Origin: Labilithrix sp.
GTDB taxonomy: Bacteria > Myxococcota_A > Polyangia > Polyangiales > Polyangiaceae
Reading direction: 5' to 3'
DNA length: 64,000 nucleotides
NCBI GenBank assembly: GCA_019637155.1
Contig: JAHBWE010000027.1
Location: 1-64,000 of the forward strand
The notes under the pieces were generated by a model. It did not search any database. It was not told where the DNA came from and was given only the letters and a program-made list of their open reading frames with translations. Positions 33,409 to 41,818 of the stretch are shown here, piece after piece (position 1 is the stretch's first letter; each line of letters starts with the position of its first letter). The translations under genes and the position numbers were made by a program.

Positions 33409-34704
33409 GTGCTTTCGACGACCACGACCCGGCTGTTCGCGGCGCTCCTCGTTTCCTCGGTCGGCGCCGCCGTCACCGGCTGCGCGGTCGAGCCCGATCA
33501 GGGCGGCGTCTCCGAGCCCAGCGTGGGAACTGTGATCCAGCCCATCATTCGTGGTGGCGGGTCGGGCACGGAGCATGACTCGGTCGTGGTGCTCACGACG
33601 ATCGAGAACGGCCAGCGTGCGGCGCTTTGCACGGGGACCCTCGTCGCACCGAACCTCGTCCTCACCGCCCGACATTGCGTGTCGAACACCGACGCGACCA
33701 CCGCATGTGCGCAGGACGGTACGCCGATCAGCGGCTCGATGATCCGAGGCAACCGCGTCGCGAGCCACCTCGCGGTGTTCGTGGGAACGAACGGGGTCGC
33801 GCCGGACTCGGCGGTCGAGGCGAACGCGGCGGCCCGCGGCAAGCGCATCATCGTGGATGCGTCGGACACGGTCTGCAACCACGACATCGCGCTCGTCATG
33901 CTCGACCGGGAGCTCACGTCGCCGGTCGCGCCGCTGCGCATGACCGCGCCGGCGGCGACGGAGAAGGTCGACGTCGTCGGCTGGGGCGTCAACGAGTCGG
34001 GCAGCCTCGTCGCGGCGCGCTCGGCGCGGAGGGACATCCCGCTCCTCGGCGTCGGCCCGGGCCCGTACCCGACCAACCCGGCCTGGGGCTATGGCGACGC
34101 GGAGTTCATGACCGGCGAGTCGGCGTGCGCGGGCGACAGCGGCGCCCCGGCGTTCGCGAAGGGCGGCGCCGTCATCGGCGTGAGCGCACGCGCAGGCAAC
34201 GGCCAGCCGTCGAACGGCAACATGGCGTCGACGTGCGTGGGCGGCAACGCCCATGCAGTCTACACGCATATCTCCAAGTTCGAGAAGCTGATCAAGGCGG
34301 CCTTCGACGTCGCGAAGCAGCCGTTGTGGCTCGAGGGCCAGGTCAACCCGTGGGCGCCTCTGCCCGCGTCGGACGGCTCGAGCGGCTCGAGCGGCATCAT
34401 GAACCAGGGCGGCAACGAGCCGACGCCAGGCGCGCAGCAGCACTCTGCGAAGGCGGACCTCCTCGGCGACACGTCGGCGGCGGACGACGACGGCGAGCCG
34501 GCGACGGGCGCACCGGCCGCGGCGGACGACTCCGCCGCCGGCGGCTGCAGCATGTCGAACGAGCCCCCGAGCGACAACGTCGCCTACGCCGCCGGCGTCG
34601 TCGCCGTCGTCGCGCTCCTATTCGGCCTCCGCCGCCGCTTCCGCAAAGACGCACCCCCCGACGAGCTCCCCCCGCCACGCGACCCTTACGAATCGATGAT
34701 GTAG
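33409..34704 (+). CDS. Secreted trypsin-like (S1) serine protease with MYXO-CTERM-like tail
   Basis: About 431 aa from GTG 33409; GTG 33373 would give a more basic n-region and is a real alternative. Signal segment LFAALLVSSVGAAVTGC ends in a lipobox. The S1 domain has catalytic His in TARHCV, Asp in CNHDIALVML and Ser in CAGDSGAPAF, plus Cys pairs. A Pro/Ser/Gly-rich linker leads to GGCSMSNEPP, a hydrophobic helix (AYAAGVVAVVALLFGL), RRRFRK and a 20-residue acidic tail. The end resembles MYXO-CTERM but carries extra residues after the basic cluster. It therefore has two possible anchors. Confidence 0.85.
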   Translation: MLSTTTTRLFAALLVSSVGAAVTGCAVEPDQGGVSEPSVGTVIQPIIRGGGSGTEHDSVVVLTTIENGQRAALCTGTLVAPNLVLTARHCVSNTDATTACAQDGTPISGSMIRGNRVASHLAVFVGTNGVAPDSAVEANAAARGKRIIVDASDTVCNHDIALVMLDRELTSPVAPLRMTAPAATEKVDVVGWGVNESGSLVAARSARRDIPLLGVGPGPYPTNPAWGYGDAEFMTGESACAGDSGAPAFAKGGAVIGVSARAGNGQPSNGNMASTCVGGNAHAVYTHISKFEKLIKAAFDVAKQPLWLEGQVNPWAPLPASDGSSGSSGIMNQGGNEPTPGAQQHSAKADLLGDTSAADDDGEPATGAPAAADDSAAGGCSMSNEPPSDNVAYAAGVVAVVALLFGLRRRFRKDAPPDELPPPRDPYESMM

Positions 34705-34910
34705 CCCGCTCGACAGCTGCGAGCACGCAGACGCGCCGCTCGGCCTCACTCCGACTGGGAATCGTCGCGCGCTCGAGCCAGCGGAGGCGACGCCCTCGTT
34801 CGCGCGGCTCCGGGCTCGACTGAGGATCGTCGCGCTCGAGCTGATGAAGGCGCCGTCGGTCCGCCCTGCTGCGAGCGCGGCTCCCGAGCTCGCCTGTTAC
34901 GAGCACGCGG

Positions 34911-36818
34911 CTACGGCTCCGACTGGATGAAGAGCTCGTTCGCGACGGTGTCGACATCGGTGTCGCGCGAAGCGGTCTCGACAAGCGCGACGAGGCCCGC
35001 CTCGCCCGGTGCCGCTGCGACGAAGTTGGTATCGTCCGCCGCGACGGGTGCCGCGTCGACGGGAGCCGCTGCGGCGTGGGCTGCGACGAAGCCGGCATCG
35101 TCTGCGTTCGTCGTGACGGGGGCCGCATCGGCGCGTGCCGCGGCGTGCGTTGCGAGGCCCGCCTGGGGTGCCGCGTGCGGTGCGACGAGGGATGCATCGG
35201 CGCGTGGCGCTGCCGTGTCCACTGCTACGAGCGCGATGAGGCCGGCATCGGCGCACGCCGCTGCGGCGTCCGCTGGGACGACCGCGACGAGGCGGCCGCG
35301 ATCGAAGAGACGCCGCTCGATCGCGCGTGCGAGCGAGGCCGGCACCTCTGCGACAAGACCGCGCTGACCGAGCCGCGCGCGCCGCTCCTCGACCGACACC
35401 ACGCCGCGCGCCGCAGCGACGTCGCGTGCGGTTGCGTAGTCGCGCGCCGCAGCGACGTCGCGTGCGGTTGCGTAGTCGCGCGCCGCAGCGACGTCGCGCG
35501 CCGCAGCGACGTCGCGCGCCGCGGCGGCGGCGGCGCTGCGGAGCATGCCGGCGGCGACGGTGTCGTTCGTGCGTGTGTCGATGACGATGAAGGCGCCGGT
35601 CGTGCGGTTTCTTGTGTAGGGGTCGAACGTGAGCGGGGCGCGTGCGCGGAGTTGCACGCGCGCGATCGCGTTGAGGCCGAGCGGCTGCGGCTGCGGCTGC
35701 GACGGGGCCGCGTCGAGCTCTGCGCGTACGGTGCGCGTCGTGTGCTTCACGAGGTAGACGCGACCGCGCTCGAGCGGGCGCTCGCTCATCCATACCAGGT
35801 CGGCCTCGAGGAGGCTGGCGCTCTCCGGGAGATCGTCGGGGTGCGCGAGGAGGTCGCCGCGGCTCACGTCGATCTCGTCGCCGAGGCGCAGCGCGACGCT
35901 CTCGCCCGCCCCCGCGCTCGCGACGCTGCGGTCGCCGACGTCGATCGCGACGACGCGCGCGCGCTTCCCCGAAGGGAGGGCGACCACCTCGTCTCCCACC
36001 GCGATCGTGCCCGACGCGATGCGGCCCGCGAAGCCGCGGTACGAGAGGCCGGGCCGGATGACCAGCTGCACCGGCATGCGGAAGCCCGTCGCCGCCGGCG
36101 CCGCGGCCGGCAGCGTCTCGAGCCGCTCGAGCAGCGTCCCGCCCGTCCACCACGGCATGCGCGTGCTCGCCGCGACGACGTTGTCGCCCGCGAGCGCGCT
36201 CACCGGGATCGCGGAGAGCGACGGCAGCCCGACCACCGCGGCGAGCGCGTCGAGCTCCGCCACGATCGCGGCGAAGCGCCCTTCGTCGAAGGCGACGAGG
36301 TCCATCTTGTTCACGCACGCGACCACGTGCGGGATCCCCAGCAGCGCGGCGATGCGCGCGTGGCGCTCCGTCTGCTCGATGACGCCGAGCCGCGCGTCGA
36401 CGAGGATGACGGCCGCGCCGGCGGTCGACGCCCCCGTCGCCATGTTGCGTGTATACTGCACGTGGCCGGGGGTGTCGGCGATGATGAACTTCCGCCGCGA
36501 CGTCGTGAAGTAGCGGTACGCGACGTCGATCGTGATCCCTTGCTCCCGCTCCGCGAGGAGGCCGTCGGTGAAGAGCGAGAAGTCGATCTCCGACGCCGAC
36601 GCGCCCACCCGCGTCGCGCCCCTCGCCGACGCGCGACGAACGGCGTCGAGCTGATCCTGGTAGAGCCCGTGCGCGTCGTGGAGGAGCCGCCCGATCAGCG
36701 TCGACTTCCCGTCGTCGACCGAGCCGATCGTCACGAAGCGAAGGATCTCCTTCTCTTCTTGAGCCTGGACCCACTCGTGCAACGCGTCCGCGCTCGTCGT
36801 CGTCCAACGCAAGGCCAT
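34911..36818 (-). CDS. cysN: Sulfate adenylyltransferase GTPase subunit CysN fused to a decayed CysC domain
   Basis: 635 aa. With CysD it makes APS from sulfate and ATP, driven by GTP hydrolysis. G1 GSVDDGKST (32-40), G3 DTPGHVQYTRNM, G4 NKMDL and CysN family motif TTRTVRA / YTRNRTTGAF are intact. After residue about 430 comes an Ala/Arg/Asp repeat, then APS-kinase-like sequence: VSVEERRARLGQRG, VPASLARAIERRLFDRGR and CADAGLIALVA. Family members read GLPASGKSTLARA..., so the GKST of the P-loop is missing, and the LDGD motif is gone. The tail is Ala/Pro-rich. CysN activity likely, APS kinase not. The start TGATG overlap with cysD shows coupling. Confidence 0.9.
   Translation of the reverse strand: MALRWTTTSADALHEWVQAQEEKEILRFVTIGSVDDGKSTLIGRLLHDAHGLYQDQLDAVRRASARGATRVGASASEIDFSLFTDGLLAEREQGITIDVAYRYFTTSRRKFIIADTPGHVQYTRNMATGASTAGAAVILVDARLGVIEQTERHARIAALLGIPHVVACVNKMDLVAFDEGRFAAIVAELDALAAVVGLPSLSAIPVSALAGDNVVAASTRMPWWTGGTLLERLETLPAAAPAATGFRMPVQLVIRPGLSYRGFAGRIASGTIAVGDEVVALPSGKRARVVAIDVGDRSVASAGAGESVALRLGDEIDVSRGDLLAHPDDLPESASLLEADLVWMSERPLERGRVYLVKHTTRTVRAELDAAPSQPQPQPLGLNAIARVQLRARAPLTFDPYTRNRTTGAFIVIDTRTNDTVAAGMLRSAAAAAARDVAAARDVAAARDYATARDVAAARDYATARDVAAARGVVSVEERRARLGQRGLVAEVPASLARAIERRLFDRGRLVAVVPADAAAACADAGLIALVAVDTAAPRADASLVAPHAAPQAGLATHAAARADAAPVTTNADDAGFVAAHAAAAPVDAAPVAADDTNFVAAAPGEAGLVALVETASRDTDVDTVANELFIQSEP
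35405..35535. repeat. Coding 18/36-bp repeats in cysN linker
   Basis: GCGCGCCGCAGCGACGTC units, some followed by GCGTGCGGTTGCGTAGTC, are repeated in frame and encode AAARDV and AAARDYATARDV. About six to seven units. The placement at the CysN/CysC junction suggests that replication slippage lengthened the linker as the CysC domain decayed. Confidence 0.85.
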
Positions 36819-37741
36819 CAGAAGTAGCCCTCGCGCTTCTTCGTCTCCATCGACGCCTCCTCGTCCTGATCGATGAGGCGGCCCTGGCGCTCCGAGACCT
36901 TGGCCTCGATCATCTCGCGGATGATCTCCGGCAACGTGGCGGCGGTGCTGCGGACCGCGCCCGTGAGCGGGTAGCAGCCGAGCGTGCGGAAGCGGACCAT
37001 CTCCGTCCGCGGCGTCTCGCCGGGCAAGAGCGGAAAGCGATCGTCGTCGACCATCAAGAGCGCGCCGTCGCGCTCGACGACCGGACGCGGCGCCGCGAAG
37101 TAGAGCGGCACGATCGGGAGCCCTTCGAGCCAGATGTATTGCCACACGTCGAGCTCGGTCCAGTTGGAGAGCGGGAACGCGCGGAGGCTCTCGCCCTTCC
37201 GGACCTTGCCGTTGTAGAGGCTCCACAGCTCCGGCCGCTGGTTCTTCGGGTCCCACTGCCCGTACGGATCGCGGAACGAGAGGACGCGCTCCTTCGCGCG
37301 CGAGCGCTCCTCGTCGCGGCGCGCGCCGCCGAACGCCGCGTCCCAGCCGCCCGCGCGCAGCGCGTCGAGGAGCGCGTGCGTCTTCATCACCTGCGTGTAC
37401 TTGTTCGAGCCCCACGTGAACGGGCTCGCCCCCTCCGCGAGCGCCGAGTGGTTCGTGTGGACGCGCAGGTCGACGCCGTGCTCGCGCGCGAAGCGGTCGC
37501 GGAACGCGATCATCTCGCGGAATTTCCACGTCGTATCGATGTGGAGGAGCGGGAAGGGGAGCGGCGCCGGCGCGAACGCCTTCTGCGCGAGGCGGACGAG
37601 GACGGAGGAGTCCTTTCCAATAGAATAGAGGAGGACCGGCCGCTCGAGCTCCGCTACGACCTCCCGGAAGACATGGATACTCTCCGCTTCCAACTCCCTG
37701 AGATGCGAGAGCCGCCGCGGTTCCGTACGCGTCGAGACCAT
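36818..37741 (-). CDS. cysD: Sulfate adenylyltransferase small subunit CysD
   Basis: 307 aa, normal length. PP-loop SIGKDSS with [20 protein letters not shown]; substrate region [18 protein letters not shown]; signature [20 protein letters not shown] and [20 protein letters not shown]; ends with the family's [11 protein letters not shown]. First gene of the cysD-cysN unit on the minus strand, read divergently from the type II secretion operon. It reduces no sulfate itself; it forms adenylyl sulfate with CysN. No cysH or cysI reductase genes are in the window. Confidence 0.97.
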   Translation of the reverse strand: MVSTRTEPRRLSHLRELEAESIHVFREVVAELERPVLLYSIGKDSSVLVRLAQKAFAPAPLPFPLLHIDTTWKFREMIAFRDRFAREHGVDLRVHTNHSALAEGASPFTWGSNKYTQVMKTHALLDALRAGGWDAAFGGARRDEERSRAKERVLSFRDPYGQWDPKNQRPELWSLYNGKVRKGESLRAFPLSNWTELDVWQYIWLEGLPIVPLYFAAPRPVVERDGALLMVDDDRFPLLPGETPRTEMVRFRTLGCYPLTGAVRSTAATLPEIIREMIEAKVSERQGRLIDQDEEASMETKKREGYF

Positions 37742-37961
37742 CGAGTTTACGATAATGAATGTACGTCTAACATGAAGGAGCGGGGCGCGAGAGCGATTGT
37801 CACTTTGTCAGCTGGCCGGGGCCGGCGACCGAAGTCGCGCCATCCTGGCGACGGACCGGGTTCTCCACAGCCCGAAAATCCCCAGAATCTCCTTGATCTT
37901 CGCGGGCTAAACGAGTGGCATGCGCTTCGCAAATCGACACATTTGCGGCGCATCCTCCATC
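37742..37961. promoter_or_regulatory. Divergent promoter region, cysD / type II secretion operon
   Basis: A 220-bp gap that separates cysD (minus) from gspC (plus) and must carry both promoters. Just outside cysD is a stretch unusually A/T-rich for this genome (37744-37775, GTTTACGATAATGAATGTAC), a plausible promoter zone. I could not pick -35/-10 boxes with confidence for either gene, and no riboswitch was recognised. Confidence 0.4.
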
Positions 37962-38933
37962 ATGGCCATCCAAGTCGACCAGCTGCTGAAGAAGAACTTC
38001 TGGCTCGTGATCCTTCCGATGATCGGGATCGCGGCGCTGCTGAACGCCCAGGCCGTGACGCAGCTCGTCGGCATCGGCCTCGGCCCGGACGAGAAGGCGC
38101 TCTCGACCCCACCGCCCGTCGCGAAGGGGACGATCCTGACGACGACGAGCGCTCGCTCGACGGACCCCGAGCCGATCATCACCCGCAACCCGTTCGACCA
38201 CGTCACCGGATCGCTGAAGCCGGTGCCGGTCGACGAGAGCGTCGAGACCACGGGCCCGCTCGATACGACCGATCCCTGGAACGCCCCCAACTGCGACGGG
38301 GTGAAGGTCCTCATCATCGCCGCGTCGGCCGATCCCGAGTGGTCGTTCGCGGCGTTCAGCGGCGAGGGCGGCAAGTCGATCATGCGCCGCCGCGGCGGCG
38401 ACGTGAACGGCAAGACCCTCCACTTCGTCGGCTGGGACCGGGTCTGGCTCCAGAACGGCGCCGCGCTCTGTCAGGCGAGCCTGTTCGAGACGAAGGACGC
38501 GCCGAAGGCCGCCGCCCCCGCCGCGCCCGCGCCCGCCTCCGACGCCGGCCCGCCGCCGCGTGGCGCGAAGCCGCTCGATCCCGACATGGCGAAGGGGATC
38601 CAGAAGGTCAGCCCGACCGAGTTCAACATCGATCGCGGCGTCGTCGACAAGATCCTCGAGAACCAGGCGGAGCTGATGCGTCAGGCGCGCATCGTCCCCG
38701 AGCAGGAGAACGGCAAGGTCGTCGGCATCCGCCTCTTCGGCGTCCGTCCCGACACGCTCCTCGGCACGCTCGGCATGGAGAACGGCGACCGCCTCCAGAC
38801 GATCAACGGTTTCGACATGGCGAGCCCCGAGAAGGCGCTCGAGGCGTACGCGCGCCTCCGCACCGCGGACAAGCTGACGATCAGCCTGAACCGCCGCGGC
38901 CAGAACATGAACATCGACTACAACATCCACTGA
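37962..38933 (+). CDS. gspC: Type II secretion protein GspC
   Basis: 323 aa from ATG 37962; an upstream in-frame ATG at 37920 is less likely. GspC is the inner-membrane clamp that joins the platform to the secretin GspD. Membrane helix at about 12-32 (FWLVILPMIGIAALLNAQAV), an HR-like domain with ITRNPFD (about 85-185), a Pro/Ala linker, then a C-terminal PDZ-like domain (GKVVGIRLFGVRPDTLLGTL, NGDRLQTINGFDMASPEKAL). First gene of the operon. Confidence 0.92.
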   Translation: MAIQVDQLLKKNFWLVILPMIGIAALLNAQAVTQLVGIGLGPDEKALSTPPPVAKGTILTTTSARSTDPEPIITRNPFDHVTGSLKPVPVDESVETTGPLDTTDPWNAPNCDGVKVLIIAASADPEWSFAAFSGEGGKSIMRRRGGDVNGKTLHFVGWDRVWLQNGAALCQASLFETKDAPKAAAPAAPAPASDAGPPPRGAKPLDPDMAKGIQKVSPTEFNIDRGVVDKILENQAELMRQARIVPEQENGKVVGIRLFGVRPDTLLGTLGMENGDRLQTINGFDMASPEKALEAYARLRTADKLTISLNRRGQNMNIDYNIH

Positions 38934-38948
38934 AAACGAGCTCCCATC

Positions 38949-39173
38949 ATGAGTCACGACACGAAAGACGACGACCTCTTCGCCCGCACCTGGAAGACGG
39001 TGGTCGTCCTCGTCGGCGCCTGCATCGTCTTCGTCGGCGGCCTCTCCGCCACCGCCGTCTTCGTGACGAGCCGCGCCGTCGCGCCGGCCTCGCGCTCCAC
39101 GAGCGACGAGAGCGAGGCGAAGACCCCCGCGCCGGCCGCGACCACGACGGCGAAGAAGCCCGTCTCGATCTGA
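38949..39173 (+). CDS. Small membrane protein between gspC and gspD
   Basis: 74 aa. Residues 1-15 are polar and acidic (MSHDTKDDDLFARTWK), then one membrane helix (TVVVLVGACIVFVGGLSATA) and a Ser/Thr/Pro/Ala-rich tail ending KKPVSI. It sits in the operon 15 bp after gspC and 18 bp before gspD, with a plausible start. No homolog recognised; canonical gsp operons have no gene here. It may be a T2SS accessory subunit or pilotin substitute, but it has no lipobox. Confidence 0.75.
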   Translation: MSHDTKDDDLFARTWKTVVVLVGACIVFVGGLSATAVFVTSRAVAPASRSTSDESEAKTPAPAATTTAKKPVSI

Positions 39174-39191
39174 TCGCCGAGCCCAACGTCG

Positions 39192-41816
39192 ATGAAGAAG
39201 CGATCTGCAGCGCTCGCCCTCACCGCTCTCTCCGCAGTTCCCTTCATCGCGGGGCTCGCGGAAGCGCAGCCGCGCATCCGCGATCGCAGCCCGCGCGGCG
39301 ACGCGTCGGCGATCCCGACGCAGGCGACGCCCACGCCCGCCGCCGGTGGCGGCACGAAGGACACGACCCCCACGGTGGGCCCGAACGGCAAGGCGCAGGG
39401 CGACACGCAGAGCCTCTCGCAGTTCGAGAGCGGCCTCGAGTTCGAGCCGCGCTCCCCGAACTCCCGCGTCACGTTCTCGCTCGAGGACGCCGACCTCGGC
39501 GAGCTCGTGCGCGTGATCTCGCAGATGACGGGGAAGCGCTTCATCTTCGGACCGAAGGTGAAGAACATCAAAGCGAGCGTGTACACGCCGCAGAAGATCA
39601 CCGTCGCCGAGGCGTACCAGGCCTTCCTCTCGATCCTCGAGGCGAACAAGCTCACCGTCGTCCCGCACGGCCGCTTCCTCAAGATCGTCGACACCGACGC
39701 GATCGCGACGACCGGCACGCCGGTCTACGGCGCGACGGAGGCGTCGCCGTCGGAGGAGCGCTACGTCACGCGCCTCCATCGCCTCGGCCACATCAGCGCC
39801 GACGACGCGGCGGGGGTCCTCGGCAAGTTCAAGTCGAAGGAAGCGGACATCACCGTCTACGCGCCCGGCAACCTCATCATCATCACCGACACCGGCACGA
39901 ACATCCGGCGGATGATGACGATCCTCGAGGAGATCGACGTCGGCTCCTCGGGCGATCAGATCTTCTTCGAGCCGATCCACTACTCGTCGGCGCAAGAGGT
40001 CGAGAAGCGCATCAACGAGCTCTTCGACATCAAGGCCGCCTCGACGCCCGCGGCGCCCGCGCGGGCCGGCGCGGCCGGCAGCGCGCCGTCCACGAGCGCG
40101 AGCGCGGGCGGCGGCGGCGAGCTGCACGTCGCGAAGATCGTCGCCGACGACCGCACCAACTCGCTCATCATCGTCGCGACCGAGCGCGCGTACCTGCGCA
40201 TGCTCGAGCTGATCAAGCGCATCGACGTCCCGCAGACGGGCGAGGGCGAGATCCACGTCCTCCCGCTCCAGCACGCGGACGCGACCGAGCTCACGAAGAC
40301 GCTCACCGAGATCATCACCGGCGCGGTCGCCCCCGCGGCCGGCACCCCGCCGGGCCGCGGCGCGGCTGCGCCGGCCGCGACCCCGGGCGCGCCGCCGCAG
40401 GGCATCTTCGAGGGCGGCGTGAAGGTCTCCGCCGACAAGGCGACCAACTCGATCGTCATCACGTCCTCGCTCCGCGACTACGTCTCGCTCCGCGCCGTCA
40501 TCGATCGCCTCGACCAGCCGCGGCGTCAGGTCTTCATCGAGGCCGTCATCATGGACCTCCAGCTGAAGCGCTCCGACGCGCTCGGCGTGAGCTTCCACGG
40601 CGGCGTGCCGTTCAAGTTCGAGACGGACAACGACTCGACCATCTTCGGCGGCAACAAGATCCTCAACACGATCCCGCCGATCCCGACCGGCGACCCCGAC
40701 GCGCTGCAGGGCTTCGCCCTCGGCGTCCGCGGTCCCGGCATCCCCGGCACGCAGAACCTCCTCGGGACGGGCATCTCGATCCCCGCGTTCGGCACGTTCA
40801 TCCAGGCGATCGCGCGCACGGGCGACACCGACCTCCTCTCCACCCCGCACATCCTCGCGCTCGACAACGAGGACGCGGAGATCAACGTCGGCGACAACGT
40901 CCCGCTCCAGACGAACCAGGGCCTCGGCTCGCTCGCGGGCCTCGCCGGCGGCGCGACCGGCGCGGCGGGCGCGGCCGGCCTCGGCGCGCTCGCCGGCGGC
41001 CTCGGCGGCTTCGGCGCGTTCGGCGGCGTCCCGCGTCAGGACGTCGGCACCAAGATCAAGATCAAGCCGCACCTCAACGACTCGAACGAGGTCCGCCTCG
41101 ACGTGCAGGAGGAGATCAGCGAGGTCGGCGCGAACGTCGGCGGCACCTCCGGCGCGTTCAACATCTCGAAGCGCACCGCGACGACCAAGCTCGTCGTGGC
41201 CGATCAGCAGACCGTCGTCATCGGCGGCCTCATCCGAAACGTGGTCGGCCGCTCGGAGGAGAAGGTCCCCGTCCTCGGCGACATCCCGGTCCTCGGCGCG
41301 CTCTTCCGCAAGCGCACGAACCAGAACGAGAAGCGCAACCTCATCCTCGTGATGACGCCGTACATCATCCGCAACCAGCAGGACCTCCGGACCGTGTTCG
41401 AGCGGAAGATGCAGGAGCGGCAGGAGTACCTCGATCGCTACTTCGTCTTCAGCGAGGTGCAGGAGTACACGCCGCCGAAGGACTGGTCGCGCACGAACGG
41501 CCTCGTCGAGGACATTCGCCAGTCGTACTTCAAGCTCGACGAGCGCCGTCGCCTCGACGAGATCGCGCGCCCGAAGGACGTGAAGATCCACGAGCCGCAG
41601 CAGCCGATCGAGATGCCGCAAGGCATTCGCCCCTCCTCGAGCGGCGCGGGCGGCGCGCCGCCGCCGACCGGCGACACGCCGGCGCCGACGCGCACGCGCC
41701 GCGGCGGCACCAACGACACCGCCGGTCAGCCGCAGCCGCAGGCGCCGGCCGGGGGCGGCAACCCGCCGGTCAACGTCACGCCTCCGACCAGGAACATCGA
41801 ACGGATCGAGCGGTGA
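39192..41816 (+). CDS. gspD: Type II secretion outer-membrane secretin GspD
   Basis: 874 aa, larger than the usual 650-750 because of Ala/Gly-rich insertions. Signal peptide (1-25), N0 domain with VTFSLEDADLGELVRVISQM, N1-N3 domains (about 190-410) with intervening Ala/Pro-rich loops, then the secretin C domain (QVFIEAVIMDLQLKRSDALG, DTDLLSTPHILALDNEDAEI, GTKIKIKPHLND, VVIGGLIRN, VPVLGDIPVLGALFRK, LILVMTPYII). A 120-residue polar tail follows. GspD forms the pore for folded exoproteins. No pilotin gene is seen. Confidence 0.96.
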   Translation: MKKRSAALALTALSAVPFIAGLAEAQPRIRDRSPRGDASAIPTQATPTPAAGGGTKDTTPTVGPNGKAQGDTQSLSQFESGLEFEPRSPNSRVTFSLEDADLGELVRVISQMTGKRFIFGPKVKNIKASVYTPQKITVAEAYQAFLSILEANKLTVVPHGRFLKIVDTDAIATTGTPVYGATEASPSEERYVTRLHRLGHISADDAAGVLGKFKSKEADITVYAPGNLIIITDTGTNIRRMMTILEEIDVGSSGDQIFFEPIHYSSAQEVEKRINELFDIKAASTPAAPARAGAAGSAPSTSASAGGGGELHVAKIVADDRTNSLIIVATERAYLRMLELIKRIDVPQTGEGEIHVLPLQHADATELTKTLTEIITGAVAPAAGTPPGRGAAAPAATPGAPPQGIFEGGVKVSADKATNSIVITSSLRDYVSLRAVIDRLDQPRRQVFIEAVIMDLQLKRSDALGVSFHGGVPFKFETDNDSTIFGGNKILNTIPPIPTGDPDALQGFALGVRGPGIPGTQNLLGTGISIPAFGTFIQAIARTGDTDLLSTPHILALDNEDAEINVGDNVPLQTNQGLGSLAGLAGGATGAAGAAGLGALAGGLGGFGAFGGVPRQDVGTKIKIKPHLNDSNEVRLDVQEEISEVGANVGGTSGAFNISKRTATTKLVVADQQTVVIGGLIRNVVGRSEEKVPVLGDIPVLGALFRKRTNQNEKRNLILVMTPYIIRNQQDLRTVFERKMQERQEYLDRYFVFSEVQEYTPPKDWSRTNGLVEDIRQSYFKLDERRRLDEIARPKDVKIHEPQQPIEMPQGIRPSSSGAGGAPPPTGDTPAPTRTRRGGTNDTAGQPQPQAPAGGGNPPVNVTPPTRNIERIER

Positions 41817-41818
41817 GC

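Noticed and set aside
37139-41818. Long open frame upstream of gspE in the same frame
   Set aside because: It reads cysD antisense and gspC/gspD out of frame; only the part from 41819 matches GspE.
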